Below are positions 47,148-57,819 of a stretch of DNA of 64,000 nucleotides, piece by piece. The stretch is from Burkholderiales bacterium (GTDB lineage Bacteria > Pseudomonadota > Gammaproteobacteria > Burkholderiales > WYBJ01). Below the pieces are notes generated by a model. The model worked only from the letters and a program-made list of their open reading frames with translations, was not told where the DNA came from and did no database searches. The DNA is taken from NCBI GenBank assembly GCA_022841915.1, contig JALHQN010000018.1, positions 49,635 through 113,634 of the forward strand, read 5' to 3'. The translations under genes were made by a program, and so were the position numbers. Position 1 is the stretch's first letter. Each line of letters starts with the position of its first letter.

Positions 47148-48905
47148 ATGAGCCGCCCCATACGAACGGTTGTTTTGCTCGGGTTATCCTTGAGTGTGGC
47201 CCCAGCGTGGTCCGCATCGAACGTCCCGCGAGGGGATAAACATTCGAAGAAGCCGACTGTCTCCCGACAGTTGCTCGCTCAAGCTGCAGTGCCGGCTCCC
47301 AACCTGCCGCTACCCCAGGAAGTGTCCGTTCCTCCGGCACCCCGGTTCGACATCGAACGCTTCGATGTGCAAGGGAACACGCTATTGGAGGCGGCCGAGA
47401 TCGATACGGCCGTTGGGCGCTACACGGGAAAGAGCAAAGATTTCGCCGATGTGCAGCGAGCCCTCGAGGCCCTGCAGCAGCGATACCAGCGCCGCGGTTA
47501 CGGCGCTGTGCAAGTGACGCTCCCCGAGCAGGAACTCGAGAAGGGGGTGATCGTTCTGCGGGTGATCGAACCGCGCTTGGGCAAGGTCGTCGTCGAAGGC
47601 AACAAGTTTTTCGACAACGACAATATTCGGCGCGGCTTTCCGGCGCTCAAGGAAGGCTCGACGCCGAACGTGGTTCAGATCGGCCAAGAGTCCCGGCTCG
47701 CCAACGAGAACGCCGCCAAGCGGACGACCGTGCTGCTGCGTGCCGGCGAGAACGAGACCGAGGTCGATGCCACCATACGCGTCCGGGACGAGAAATTCTG
47801 GCGTGCCAGCGTCAGCCTGGACAATACCGGCTCTCCCACCACCGGAATGTGGCGCCTGGGTTTCGGGTATCAACACTCGAACCTGTTCAACCGGGACCAC
47901 ACGCTCACGATCCAGTATCAGCTCGATCCGGAGCCGTTGCGCGACTTCGACGATCTGAAGGTCCTTGGGGTCGGCTACCGCATCCCGCTTTACCAACAGA
48001 ACGCCTCGATCGACTTCCTTGCGGGATATTCCACGATCGGCAGTGCCTCGGGGCAGGTCATCCAGGGTCTCGCGTTCAACGTGGCCGGCAGCGGGACGAT
48101 CTTCGGTGTCCGCTACAACTACATGCTGCCGCGCGTCGCTGGATGGACGGACTACGAACACCGCGTGTCGTTGGGCCTCGATTACAAGGCCTTCCAGAAT
48201 CAGGTTGCCGAGGTGACGGGCGGGGTCGTGGGGCCTAACCTCACCCCGGAGGTGACGGTGCATCCAATCAGCCTGACCTACAACGCGACCAAGCGCATGG
48301 ATCGCGCCGAACTCGGGTTTTATGGGTCGGTGGCGCACAATTTCCACCCGCACGGAAACGATGCTTCGGCCGAGAAATTCAATGGCCCCCCTGGGGTCGG
48401 GGTGCGACCCGGGGTGGGGCGCCCGAACTATACGGTCTGGCGTTACGGCGCGAATTTCATACGCGCATTCGAGAACGACGTGCAGGTTCGTGCCAACGTC
48501 ACGGGTCAGTACTCCCGCGACGCGCTCGTTCCCGGCGAGCAGTTCGGTATGGGGGGCTGGGACAATCTGCGGGGCATGCGGGAGCGGGAAGCAGCCAACG
48601 ACCGCGGTTTGCGAGGTTCTCTGGAGGTGTACTCGCCCGACCTGAGCGCCAAGTTCACCATCCCCAATGGGCGTTTACGTGTCCTCGCGTTCTACGACTG
48701 GGGTTATTTGAGCCAGAACTTCAAGCCCGCGCCGTGTCCGCCCGCTGCATGCCGAGTATCGGCATCGAGTTTCGGCGTTGGCATGCGCCTCGCCCTGGAT
48801 CAGGGTTTCAGCTTCCGACTGGATTATGCGCAGATACACGATCCAGCCGTGATCGGTGAAAAGCATGACAACCGACTCCACTTCGGCATGGCGGTCGCAT
48901 TCTAG
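47148..48905 (+). CDS. ShlB/FhaC/HecB-type two-partner secretion outer-membrane transporter
   Basis: A 585-residue TpsB. The signal peptide MSRPIRTVVLLGLSLSVAPA is followed by a linker, a POTRA-like region (DIERFDVQGNTLLEAAEIDT, residues 66-85; VLRVIEPRLGKVVVEGNKFF, 142-161) and a 16-strand beta-barrel with the signature PGEQFGMGGWDNLRGMRERE near 460-480. It ends in a phenylalanine after an alternating strand (LHFGMAVAF), the usual outer-membrane C-terminal signal. It should export a TpsA protein, but no TpsA gene is adjacent. Confidence 0.92.
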   Translation: MSRPIRTVVLLGLSLSVAPAWSASNVPRGDKHSKKPTVSRQLLAQAAVPAPNLPLPQEVSVPPAPRFDIERFDVQGNTLLEAAEIDTAVGRYTGKSKDFADVQRALEALQQRYQRRGYGAVQVTLPEQELEKGVIVLRVIEPRLGKVVVEGNKFFDNDNIRRGFPALKEGSTPNVVQIGQESRLANENAAKRTTVLLRAGENETEVDATIRVRDEKFWRASVSLDNTGSPTTGMWRLGFGYQHSNLFNRDHTLTIQYQLDPEPLRDFDDLKVLGVGYRIPLYQQNASIDFLAGYSTIGSASGQVIQGLAFNVAGSGTIFGVRYNYMLPRVAGWTDYEHRVSLGLDYKAFQNQVAEVTGGVVGPNLTPEVTVHPISLTYNATKRMDRAELGFYGSVAHNFHPHGNDASAEKFNGPPGVGVRPGVGRPNYTVWRYGANFIRAFENDVQVRANVTGQYSRDALVPGEQFGMGGWDNLRGMREREAANDRGLRGSLEVYSPDLSAKFTIPNGRLRVLAFYDWGYLSQNFKPAPCPPAACRVSASSFGVGMRLALDQGFSFRLDYAQIHDPAVIGEKHDNRLHFGMAVAF

Positions 48906-49248
48906 CCGCGGCGCTCTTCAGGATTGGCGGCCCGCTCTGATGCTCTGCGCGACTCTCCGGCGGGACAAGGCAGCATCGAATGGCGGTCTCGCACCGAGGG
49001 CGATCGCTACCGCTTGTCTCGCGAGTCGGGCCATCCATCAGTCGAACGGGCACTTCGCTGGCAGGCGCCGGCATGATTCGCGCAGTGCGTCGGTGAGGCA
49101 AGGGCGGTCGTTTGACATAGCCGCCGGCGTGTAGCGTGCTGCGTAGCACCGGAATAAGCGGGTATTCCATCATTTTCGTTAGACGACAATGCCATCCGAT
49201 CTGGTGTAGGATCGCAGGGAAAAGGGTTTTCCCCGAGGGATACAGTCT
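48906..49248. other. Intergenic region upstream of the Crp/Fnr gene
   Basis: 343 nt without a credible gene. It includes TTGACA at 49113-49118, for which I find no good -10 at the right spacing, and an inverted repeat at 49217-49233 just before the Crp/Fnr gene. Confidence 0.5.
49217..49233. promoter_or_regulatory. Inverted repeat before the Crp/Fnr start codon
   Basis: GGGAAAA, three bases GGG, then TTTTCCC, ending 15 nt before the ATG at 49249. It could be an operator, for example for autoregulation, or form a small RNA hairpin at the ribosome-binding site. Confidence 0.4.
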
Positions 49249-49953
49249 ATGGTGACCACGGATGTGCTGAAGTCGGTGCCGCTGTTCTCGGCTATGCCAA
49301 ACGAGCAGCTCACGGCACTGGCAAGTTGTGCAACATTGCGCCGCTACCCCCGCAGCACGCTGATTCTACGGGCGGGCGAGGAAACGGACGGCTTGTATGT
49401 CATGCTTTCGGGGCGCGCAAAAGTACTCATCCCAGATGATGAAGGTCATGAAGTCATTCTGGCTGTGCTCAGTCAGCGCGATTTCTTCGGAGAGATGGGG
49501 CTCCTCGACGATCAGCCTCGATCGGCGAGCGTCGAGACGCTCGAGCCGTGCGAACTCTTGCGTTTGGGAAAATCCGAGTTTCTTCGCTCCCTGCACGACA
49601 ATTTCGAACTTGCCATGCGCATCATTCGCGCCCTCGTCAAGCGGCTGCGCGAGGCAGACCGGCAGATCGAGAGCCTCGCCCTGATGGATGTGTACGGTCG
49701 GGTCGCTCGGGTCTTGCTTGATCTTTCCGACAACGTCGACGGCAAGCGGGTGGTCGGTAAGGCGCCTCCGAAACAGGAGATCGCGCGCATGATCGGGGCT
49801 TCGCGGGAGATGGTGAGCCGGGTAATGAAAGATCTGCAGACATCCGGCCACATACGCGTCGACAAGCGTCGCATCATGCTGCTGTCTGACATGGAAGTAT
49901 CGAGCAAGAAGATCCGCGAGCAGGCTCGCAAGGCCTGGAACTTCAAGGTCTGA
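49249..49953 (+). CDS. Crp/Fnr-family transcription regulator
   Basis: A 234-residue regulator. The cyclic-nucleotide-type beta barrel includes LYVMLSGRAKVLIPDDEGHE and the phosphate-binding-like FFGEMGLLDDQPRSASVETL, which is close to the cAMP pocket. The dimer helix and a winged helix-turn-helix follow (KQEIARMIGASREMVSRVMK, residues 175-194). There are no FNR-type N-terminal cysteines, so it is not an oxygen-sensing Fe-S protein. It sits between the TpsB and FecR-domain genes; the regulon is unknown. Confidence 0.9.
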   Translation: MVTTDVLKSVPLFSAMPNEQLTALASCATLRRYPRSTLILRAGEETDGLYVMLSGRAKVLIPDDEGHEVILAVLSQRDFFGEMGLLDDQPRSASVETLEPCELLRLGKSEFLRSLHDNFELAMRIIRALVKRLREADRQIESLALMDVYGRVARVLLDLSDNVDGKRVVGKAPPKQEIARMIGASREMVSRVMKDLQTSGHIRVDKRRIMLLSDMEVSSKKIREQARKAWNFKV

Positions 49954-50079
49954 TTGCAGCCTGATGCCGCCGACGCGGCTGTTGTCGGTGGTGGTGCCGA
50001 GCGCGGGTTCCGGCGAACGACGTGATGATGAGAAAATCGGTGGCCGACGCTCGACGTCGGTCCAGCGGAGGCGAAGAAG

Positions 50080-50793
50080 ATGATGTTGCGGCTAGCGGTC
50101 GGCTTCATGACCATTCTGTTCGTCGGCGCAGCCCAGATCACCTGGGCGGCGAATGCCGGCACGGTGACCCATCTTAGCGGCACCCTGTCGGTGACCCGGC
50201 CCGATGGCTCGGCAAGAATCCTCTCGCGCAAGTCCGAAGTCGTGCCCGGCGATGTTCTCGCCACCCAACGCGACAGCTACGCCCAGATCAACTTCACCGA
50301 CGGCAGCACCATGACGCTGCGGCCGAACACTCAGATGAAGATCGAGGACTACAAGTTCACCCGCGATCGGCCTCAGGAGGACAGTTCCTTTTTTCGCCTG
50401 ATCAAGGGCGGCCTGCGCACCGTGACCGGTCTGATCGGCAAGCGCGGCAATATGGATGCCTACCGAATCGGGACGAGCACCGCCACCATCGGGATTCGCG
50501 GCTCTTCGGGGGACACCCTCGACTGCACGCAAGGTTGCGAGGGCGTCACCCAGGATTCGGAAAAGCTGCCGGCAGGGCTTTATCACGCCACGTACACCGG
50601 AAGCTACGTGCTCACCAACGAGCAGGGGACGGTCGTCGTGGAGGAGAAGCAGTTCGCCGTGGTAGAAAACCGCACTTCGGCGCCGCGCATTCTGCCCAAG
50701 GATCCGGGGCTGAACTTCGACGTGATCCCGTTCGCGATTCCCGGCCAGGGCGGACCGCAGCGGCCCGGCAGCCAGGAATGCGTAGTCCAGTAA
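50080..50793 (+). CDS. Exported FecR-domain protein
   Basis: A 237-residue protein with signal peptide ([23 protein letters not shown]) and a FecR domain: [40 protein letters not shown] and [19 protein letters not shown]. Unlike sigma-regulator FecR proteins it has no transmembrane anchor near the N-terminus other than the signal peptide and no sigma factor gene nearby, so it is more likely a periplasmic or surface module. Two cysteines (DCTQGC) may form a disulfide. It ends at a good rho-independent terminator. Confidence 0.85.
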   Translation: MMLRLAVGFMTILFVGAAQITWAANAGTVTHLSGTLSVTRPDGSARILSRKSEVVPGDVLATQRDSYAQINFTDGSTMTLRPNTQMKIEDYKFTRDRPQEDSSFFRLIKGGLRTVTGLIGKRGNMDAYRIGTSTATIGIRGSSGDTLDCTQGCEGVTQDSEKLPAGLYHATYTGSYVLTNEQGTVVVEEKQFAVVENRTSAPRILPKDPGLNFDVIPFAIPGQGGPQRPGSQECVVQ

Positions 50794-50816
50794 CTCGCGC
50801 CTGAATCCAGCCGATG

Positions 50817-50847
50817 AAGCCCTGCCTCGTGCGGGGCTTTTCGTTTT
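50817..50847 (+). terminator. Rho-independent terminator after the FecR-domain gene
   Basis: Stem AGCCCTGC (50818-50825) with GCGGGGCT (50831-50838), one G-U pair, 5-nt loop, then TTTCGTTTT. Confidence 0.75.
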
Positions 50848-50916
50848 GGTCGCCCGAGGTTGGAGGCGTTGGGCGGCCGAAGCGCGCAGTGCAGGCCATC
50901 CTCCGCGAGCAATCTA

Positions 50917-50922
50917 TATAAT
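50917..50922 (+). promoter_or_regulatory. -10 element of the ftsK promoter (candidate)
   Basis: A perfect TATAAT 78 nt before the ftsK ATG, in an otherwise GC-rich gap. The matching -35 is weak (GGCCAT at the 17-nt spacing). Confidence 0.4.
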
Positions 50923-51000
50923 GAGCGCAGTCGACTCTACGCGCGATCTCGGCTGACGGATCGCGCTGGCGCTCTCACACCCACACCGGCAATCGCTTGC

Positions 51001-53298
51001 ATGGCTCGATCGCAGAACGCGGCAAGTAATCCGCTACCGCCCAAGCTCGCTGCGCTCCTGAAGGAGTCGTGGTGGCTCGCGTTCGTCGCGCTCGCGCTCT
51101 ACCTTGTGATCATCCTAGTGACTTATGCGCCTGCTGACCCTGCGTGGTCGCATAGCGTGGAGCCCGACAAGATTCGCAACGCCGGTGGCCGCGTCGGCGC
51201 CTGGATTTCGGACGTGCTCCTCTACGTCTTCGGACTGTCGGCTTATTGGTGGGTCGTCTTTTGCCTGTATCTCGTCTTCTGGGGCTATCGTCAGCTCGAG
51301 CACACCGAGCTCGGAGATCGACGCTCCCTGGCGGCGTCCGGCGCCGGTTTTCTGATGCTCATCGTGGCGAGCTGCGGCATGGAAGCGCTGCGGTTGTACA
51401 AGCTCAAAGCGGCCCTGCCGCTGGGGCCTGGCGGAATCATCGGGACGCTGGTGAGCGATGGGTTGCACGCCGCGCTCGGCTTCACGGGTGCCACCCTGAT
51501 ACTGCTGCTGTTTCTCGCCATCGGTTTGAGCCTGTTCACCCAGGTTTCGTGCATCGTCGCCATCGAGCGCTTCGGCGGGTGGGTCGAGAATGCGTGGTTC
51601 TTCATCGTCGGTCGAATCACGGCATGGCGGGATCGCAAAGTCGGCGAAGTCGCGGCAGTCGAGCGCGAAGTCACGGTGGAGAAGGTCCGCAAGCGACTGG
51701 AGCCGCACGAGCCCATTCGCATCGAGCCGCCGGTCGTGGAGATTCCTAAGTCCGAGAGAGTAGTGCGAGAGAAGCAGCGGCCTTTGTTCGAGGAGTTTCC
51801 CGATTCGCCCCTGCCGCCTCTGCATCTGCTGGATGAACCGGAGGACGACATCGAAACGATGAGCCCCGAAGGGCTCGAGTACACGTCGAGGCTGATCGAG
51901 AAGAAGCTGCTCGATTTCGGTGTGGAGGTGAAGGTGATCGCCGCCTACCCGGGCCCCGTGATCACCCGTTACGAAATCGAGCCTGCCGTCGGGGTGAAGG
52001 GCAGCCAGATCATCAACCTCGTCAAGGATCTCGCGCGTGCGTTGTCGGTGGTGAGCATACGCGTCGTCGAGACCATACCCGGCAAGAGCTGCATGGGGCT
52101 GGAGATTCCGAATCCCAAGCGGCAGATCGTGCGCTTGTCGGAAATCCTGAGCAGCAAGGTCTATGCGGACATGAATTCGCCGCTGACGATCGCAATGGGC
52201 AAGGATATCGCCGGCAAACCCATCATTGCCGACCTTGCTCGCATGCCACACATGCTGGTGGCCGGCACGACCGGATCGGGCAAGTCGGTCGCGATCAACG
52301 CGATGATTCTTTCGCTGCTGTACAAGGCGGTGCCGACGCAAGTGCGCCTGATCCTTATCGATCCGAAGATGCTGGAGCTTTCCGTCTACGAGGGTATTCC
52401 GCATCTGCTCGCGCCTGTCGTCACCGACATGAGGCAGGCCGCCTACGCCCTCACCTGGTGCGTCGGGGAAATGGAACGACGCTACAAGCTGATGTCCGCG
52501 CTGGGTGTGCGCAATCTTTCCGGCTTCAATCAGAAGCTGCGCGATGCTCAGAAGGCCAAGCAACCCATCGTCGATCCCTTCGCGCTGAAGACCGAGGAGA
52601 CGCCGGATCCGCCGCTGTTGCAGGAGATGCCTTTCATTGTCGTGGTGATCGACGAATTGGCCGACCTCATGATGGTGGTCGGCAAGAAGGTCGAGGAACT
52701 GATTGCGCGACTGGCGCAGAAGGCGCGCGCGGCCGGGATCCACCTGATCCTGGCGACGCAGCGGCCATCCGTTGATGTCATCACCGGCCTCATCAAGGCC
52801 AACATTCCTGCGCGGGTAGCGTTCCAGGTCTCGGCGAAGGTCGACTCACGGACCATTCTCGATCAGATGGGGGCCGAGTCCCTCCTGGGACAGGGGGACA
52901 TGCTGTATCTGCCGCCAGGCACCGGCTACACGATCCGCGTCCACGGCGCATTCGTCGCCGACGAGGAGGTACACAAGGTCGTCCAGCAGTTGAAAGCGCA
53001 CGCGGAGCCGAACTACGTGGAAGGCTTGCTCGACGCGCCTGAGAGCGAAGGCGACGACGGAGCGCCCGCCGCGAGCGGCGCGGATGCCGAGAGCGATCCG
53101 CTCTATGACCAAGCCGTGGAGATCGTGCTGCGCACCCGCCGAGCCTCGATTTCCCTTGTGCAGCGGCACTTGCGCATCGGGTACAACCGGGCGGCCCGTC
53201 TGATCGAGCAGATGGAGCGGGCGGGTCTGGTGTCGCCGATGCAGTCCAACGGCAATCGGGATATCCTCGTCCCGGCGTCCGCGCAAGAGGGGCGTTGA
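51001..53298 (+). CDS. ftsK: DNA translocase FtsK
   Basis: A 765-residue septal DNA pump that segregates chromosomes and activates XerCD. The N-terminal membrane domain (about residues 20-180) has several membrane helices ([40 protein letters not shown]). After a moderate linker comes the motor with Walker [21 protein letters not shown] and Walker [17 protein letters not shown]. The C-terminal gamma winged-helix ([20 protein letters not shown]) reads KOPS sites. The linker is short compared with E. coli FtsK, as in many betaproteobacteria. The ORF is open to 50860 but the ATG at 51001 fits the family. Confidence 0.95.
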   Translation: MARSQNAASNPLPPKLAALLKESWWLAFVALALYLVIILVTYAPADPAWSHSVEPDKIRNAGGRVGAWISDVLLYVFGLSAYWWVVFCLYLVFWGYRQLEHTELGDRRSLAASGAGFLMLIVASCGMEALRLYKLKAALPLGPGGIIGTLVSDGLHAALGFTGATLILLLFLAIGLSLFTQVSCIVAIERFGGWVENAWFFIVGRITAWRDRKVGEVAAVEREVTVEKVRKRLEPHEPIRIEPPVVEIPKSERVVREKQRPLFEEFPDSPLPPLHLLDEPEDDIETMSPEGLEYTSRLIEKKLLDFGVEVKVIAAYPGPVITRYEIEPAVGVKGSQIINLVKDLARALSVVSIRVVETIPGKSCMGLEIPNPKRQIVRLSEILSSKVYADMNSPLTIAMGKDIAGKPIIADLARMPHMLVAGTTGSGKSVAINAMILSLLYKAVPTQVRLILIDPKMLELSVYEGIPHLLAPVVTDMRQAAYALTWCVGEMERRYKLMSALGVRNLSGFNQKLRDAQKAKQPIVDPFALKTEETPDPPLLQEMPFIVVVIDELADLMMVVGKKVEELIARLAQKARAAGIHLILATQRPSVDVITGLIKANIPARVAFQVSAKVDSRTILDQMGAESLLGQGDMLYLPPGTGYTIRVHGAFVADEEVHKVVQQLKAHAEPNYVEGLLDAPESEGDDGAPAASGADAESDPLYDQAVEIVLRTRRASISLVQRHLRIGYNRAARLIEQMERAGLVSPMQSNGNRDILVPASAQEGR

Positions 53299-53419
53299 TG
53301 CGGGGAACCCTTCGGCCGAGCACGGTCGAAGCATGATCCGAGTGCCGCGGCCCATGCCGTGCAAAGCGCGGACAGCGCTCTTGCTCGTGCGACCGACCCG
53401 TTTACGTAAGGAAATCTCG

Positions 53420-54031
53420 ATGCGAATTGTCTCTTTGGTAGCCCTGCTGCTGGCGCTCGCTGGAAACGCTGCTGCGGCGGGTGTCGACACGCTGCGTTCG
53501 TATCTACGGGAAACGAGCGCAGCCAGCGCCCAGTTCACGCAGATCGTCTACGACCGCAGCATGCGCAAGCTGCAGGAAACGAGCGGGACCATGCACTTCT
53601 CCCGGCCTGGCCGCATCCGCTGGTCCTACGAGAAGCCATACGAACAATTGATCGTCGGCGATGGAGACAAGCTTTGGGTCTATGACAAAGACTTGAACCA
53701 GGTCACGGTCAAGGCGATGACCCAGGCGCTCGGCGGCAGTCCGGCTTCGTTGCTTGCCGGCAGCAACGACATCGAAAAGGATTTCCGTCTGACGGCGACG
53801 GGTGCCCAGGACGGTCTCAACTGGCTCGAAGCGATTCCCCGCAGCGGCGAATCCACGTTTCAGAAAGTGCGTCTTGGATTCGGCAAGGCGGGCCTCGAGG
53901 CGATGGATCTCACCGACGGCTTCGGTCAGACCACCGTCGTGCGGTTCACGAGCATCGTGCGCAATCCCAAGCTCTCGCCGGATATCTTCCGCTTCACGCC
54001 ACCCAAAGGGGCGGACGTCATCAGTGGCTGA
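53420..54031 (+). CDS. lolA: Outer-membrane lipoprotein carrier protein LolA
   Basis: A 203-residue periplasmic chaperone that carries lipoproteins from LolCDE to LolB. Signal peptide MRIVSLVALLLALAGNAAAA, then LRSYLRETSAASAQFTQIVY, GTMHFSRPGRIRWSYEKPYE and LWVYDKDLNQVTVK, the classic LolA hydrophobic-cavity strands. It ends PDIFRFTPPKGADVI. The ATG at 53420 follows AAGGA. Its stop overlaps the rarA GTG, so they are coupled, the usual ftsK-lolA-rarA order. Confidence 0.95.
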   Translation: MRIVSLVALLLALAGNAAAAGVDTLRSYLRETSAASAQFTQIVYDRSMRKLQETSGTMHFSRPGRIRWSYEKPYEQLIVGDGDKLWVYDKDLNQVTVKAMTQALGGSPASLLAGSNDIEKDFRLTATGAQDGLNWLEAIPRSGESTFQKVRLGFGKAGLEAMDLTDGFGQTTVVRFTSIVRNPKLSPDIFRFTPPKGADVISG

Positions 54032-55334
54032 TCTCTTTGCGCCCACGGAGCCTGCCGCACCTCTTCCCGAGTTGCTGCGGCCGACCACGATCGATGAGGT
54101 GATCGGGCAGACGCATTTGCTGGGCGAGGGCAAGCCCTTGCGGGTGGCCTTCGAGGCCGGCAGGCCTCATTCGATGATTCTCTGGGGGCCGCCCGGCGTC
54201 GGCAAGACGACGCTGGCGCGCCTGATGGCCCGGGCGTTCGATGCCGACTTCATCGCGCTTTCTGCGGTGCTCTCGGGTGTCAAGGACATCCGAGAGGCCG
54301 TGGAGCGCGCCGAACGCAATCTTCAGGCTCACGGGCGACGCACGATCCTGTTCGTCGACGAGGTTCACCGCTTCAACAAATCTCAGCAAGACGCCTTTCT
54401 GCCGCATGTCGAACGCGGCCTGCTCACCTTCATCGGCGCGACCACCGAGAACCCTTCGTTCGAAATGAACAGCGCCTTGCTCTCGCGCGCGGCCGTATAC
54501 GTGCTGCAGCCCCTGTCGGTCGATGAACTCGGAACGCTGCTGGATCGAGCGATCGAGCGGCGGCTGCCCGCGCTGAAGCTCAACCCCGATGCGCGCAAGC
54601 TGCTCGTGGCATACGCCGACGGCGATGCGCGTCGTCTGCTCAACCTCGCCGAGCAACTCGATGTCGCAGCCGGATCGCGCCAAGGCGCGGAGATCGACGA
54701 GACGTTTCTTCGTTCGACCCTGGCGCAGGCGCGGCGGCTCTTCGACAAGGGAGGCGAGCAGTTCTACGATCAGATCTCGGCCTTGCACAAGTCCGTGCGC
54801 GGCTCCAACCCCGATGGATCGCTCTACTGGCTGACGCGCATGCTCGATGGCGGCGCCGATCCCCTGTACCTCGGCCGTCGTCTAGTACGCATGGCCATTG
54901 AAGACATCGGCTTGGCCGATCCGCGCGCCCTGCGCATCTCGCTCGACGCCTGCGAAACCTACGAGCGGCTCGGGTCGCCGGAGGGCGAACTGGCATTGGC
55001 CGAAGCCACCCTCTATCTTGCAATGGCTGCCAAGAGCAACGCTGCGTACATGGCTTATGGGGCGGCTCGCGAGGCGGTCAAGGCGTCGGGCACTTTGCCG
55101 GTGCCGGTGCATTTGCGCAATGCGCCCACACGCCTGATGAAGACGCTCGGCTACGGTCGCGAGTATCGCTACGCGCACGACGAGCCGGATGCCTATGCGG
55201 CCGGGGAGAAATACCTGCCCGAAGCGATGGGCGATACGCGCTTCTACGAGCCCACGGACAGGGGCTTGGAGGCGCGCATCAAGGAACGTCTGTCCTACCT
55301 GCGGTCCCTGGACGCGCAAGCTCAGAAGTCGTAG
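54024..55334 (+). CDS. rarA: Replication-associated recombination protein RarA
   Basis: A 436-residue AAA ATPase (MgsA/RarA) acting at stalled replication forks. Walker [21 protein letters not shown], Walker [17 protein letters not shown], sensor [18 protein letters not shown], and a C-terminal tetramerisation domain with [20 protein letters not shown]. The start is GTG 54024 inside the lolA stop region; the open frame reaching back to 53802 is a lolA shadow. Its last 13 nt overlap the convergent amidohydrolase gene. Confidence 0.95.
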   Translation: MADLFAPTEPAAPLPELLRPTTIDEVIGQTHLLGEGKPLRVAFEAGRPHSMILWGPPGVGKTTLARLMARAFDADFIALSAVLSGVKDIREAVERAERNLQAHGRRTILFVDEVHRFNKSQQDAFLPHVERGLLTFIGATTENPSFEMNSALLSRAAVYVLQPLSVDELGTLLDRAIERRLPALKLNPDARKLLVAYADGDARRLLNLAEQLDVAAGSRQGAEIDETFLRSTLAQARRLFDKGGEQFYDQISALHKSVRGSNPDGSLYWLTRMLDGGADPLYLGRRLVRMAIEDIGLADPRALRISLDACETYERLGSPEGELALAEATLYLAMAAKSNAAYMAYGAAREAVKASGTLPVPVHLRNAPTRLMKTLGYGREYRYAHDEPDAYAAGEKYLPEAMGDTRFYEPTDRGLEARIKERLSYLRSLDAQAQKS

Positions 55335-56191
55335 AGCCGCGCCGGGTTATCGACGAGGATTTTGCGCCGCGTTGCGGCGTCGGGTATCCAATCGGGCACC
55401 ATGTCGGCGAGATCGCCGCAATTAGGCATGTATGCAGCCCCGGGGTGCGGCCAATCCGTTCCCCAGACCAGTCGATCGGGGGCGATTTCCACCATCGCGC
55501 GGGCAAGCGGCGTGACGTCGGGAAACGTCGGCGGCTGCTGCGACACGCGATACGGCCCGATCAGCTTAGCCCAGACATTGTCGCGGCGAAGAAGGCTGAG
55601 CAGGCGCTGAAAGCCGGCACCCTGCACACCTTCCGACGGATGCGCGTGCGCGAAATGGTCGATCACGACATCGACCGGCAATTTGCTCACGTGCTCTTCC
55701 AGATCGGTCACCTTGTTGATGTCGAGGTACATCTGCAGATGCCAGCCCATGGGCTTGATCCGTTCGGCAAGCCTGGGCGCATCGGCCAGCGAAAGGCCTT
55801 TGGTGGCCGACGCGAGATTGAGCCGGATGCCGCGCACGCCCGCAGCGTGGAGGTCTTCCAGTTCCCGATCGCTCGCTGTCGGCGCCGGCACGGCCACGCC
55901 GCGAAACGCGAACTTGCCCGAGCGCATGGCGTCGATCATCGCGCTATGGTCGTTGGCATACACGCTCGCCTGCACGATGACGGCGCGGCTGCATCCGATG
56001 GTCGTAAGCATGTGGATGTAGTCGTCGGTCGTCGAGTCGGGTGCGATATAGGCCGCCTGGGGCGCGAAAGGATAGCGGCTCTGCGGTCCGAACACGTGGG
56101 CGTGGCAATCGCAGGATCCGTCGGGCAGCGGGATTTTCGGTCGGCGCGGATTGCGGTCGGGCGGGGCAATGGTGGGGGAGCGTTCGGTCAT
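55322..56191 (-). CDS. Amidohydrolase (2-pyrone-4,6-dicarboxylate lactonase-like)
   Basis: A 289-residue TIM-barrel hydrolase of the amidohydrolase_2 family. Metal ligands appear in SCDCHAHVFGP (HxH), DVVIDHFAHAHP and LVWGTDWPHPG (Asp). The layout is that of LigI-type lactonases or 4-sulfomuconolactone-type hydrolases used in aromatic breakdown. The ATG at 56191 is favoured; the frame is open to 56323. It is divergent from serS and overlaps the rarA 3' end. Confidence 0.82.
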   Translation of the reverse strand: MTERSPTIAPPDRNPRRPKIPLPDGSCDCHAHVFGPQSRYPFAPQAAYIAPDSTTDDYIHMLTTIGCSRAVIVQASVYANDHSAMIDAMRSGKFAFRGVAVPAPTASDRELEDLHAAGVRGIRLNLASATKGLSLADAPRLAERIKPMGWHLQMYLDINKVTDLEEHVSKLPVDVVIDHFAHAHPSEGVQGAGFQRLLSLLRRDNVWAKLIGPYRVSQQPPTFPDVTPLARAMVEIAPDRLVWGTDWPHPGAAYMPNCGDLADMVPDWIPDAATRRKILVDNPARLYDF

Positions 56192-56229
56192 TTCTCTGGT
56201 CCTCGTCTTTGGCGCGAGCGCCTCGCTTC

Positions 56230-56258
56230 TTGGTCGGAGCGCCTCGATACCGGATAAT
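56230..56258 (+). promoter_or_regulatory. Candidate serS promoter
   Basis: TTGGTC (56230-56235) and GATAAT (56253-56258) with the ideal 17-nt spacing. Transcription would start near 56265, about 44 nt before the serS ATG. Confidence 0.45.
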
Positions 56259-56260
56259 AG

Positions 56261-57595
<1,335 letters not shown>

Positions 57596-57614
57596 GGCGG
57601 GGGAGGGCCTTCAG

Positions 57615-57642
57615 ACGGGGATAGCGTTCTGCCCCGTTTTTT
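57615..57642 (+). terminator. Rho-independent terminator of serS
   Basis: ACGGGG (57615-57620) pairs with CCCCGT (57632-57637), with an 11-nt loop and then a run of T. Confidence 0.7.
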
Positions 57643-57694
57643 CCGATGTCAGAACAGCCCCATTGCCGCGAGCCTCTGCTAAAATCGTGGCCAC

Positions 57695-57787
57695 GGAGAG
57701 GTACCGAAGCGGTCATAACGGCGCCGACTCGAAATCGGATGGTCAGAGTAATCTGGCACGTGGGTTCGAATCCCACCCTCTCCGCCA
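57695..57787 (+). tRNA. tRNA-Ser(CGA)
   Basis: The 93-nt gene has a 7-bp acceptor stem (GGAGAGG/CCTCTCC), discriminator G and encoded CCA at 57785-57787. The anticodon loop CTCGAAA gives anticodon CGA at 57730-57732, reading UCG serine codons. A long variable arm of the class II type is present, and the T arm is GTGGG-TTCGAAT-CCCAC. Its 3' end lies 32 nt from the stop of the tyrosine integrase, making it the likely attachment site of the adjoining integrative element. Confidence 0.96.
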
Positions 57788-57819
57788 CACCTTGTTTTTA
57801 AAGCACTTTTTTTCTGGCC
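57751..57819. other. Likely attachment-site region (att) at the tRNA-Ser 3' end
   Basis: Integrases of this kind recombine within the 3' part of tRNA genes and rebuild it on insertion. The T-arm and acceptor 3' half plus the 32 nt before the integrase stop are the expected place. The exact crossover core cannot be fixed without the other end of the element. Confidence 0.5.
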
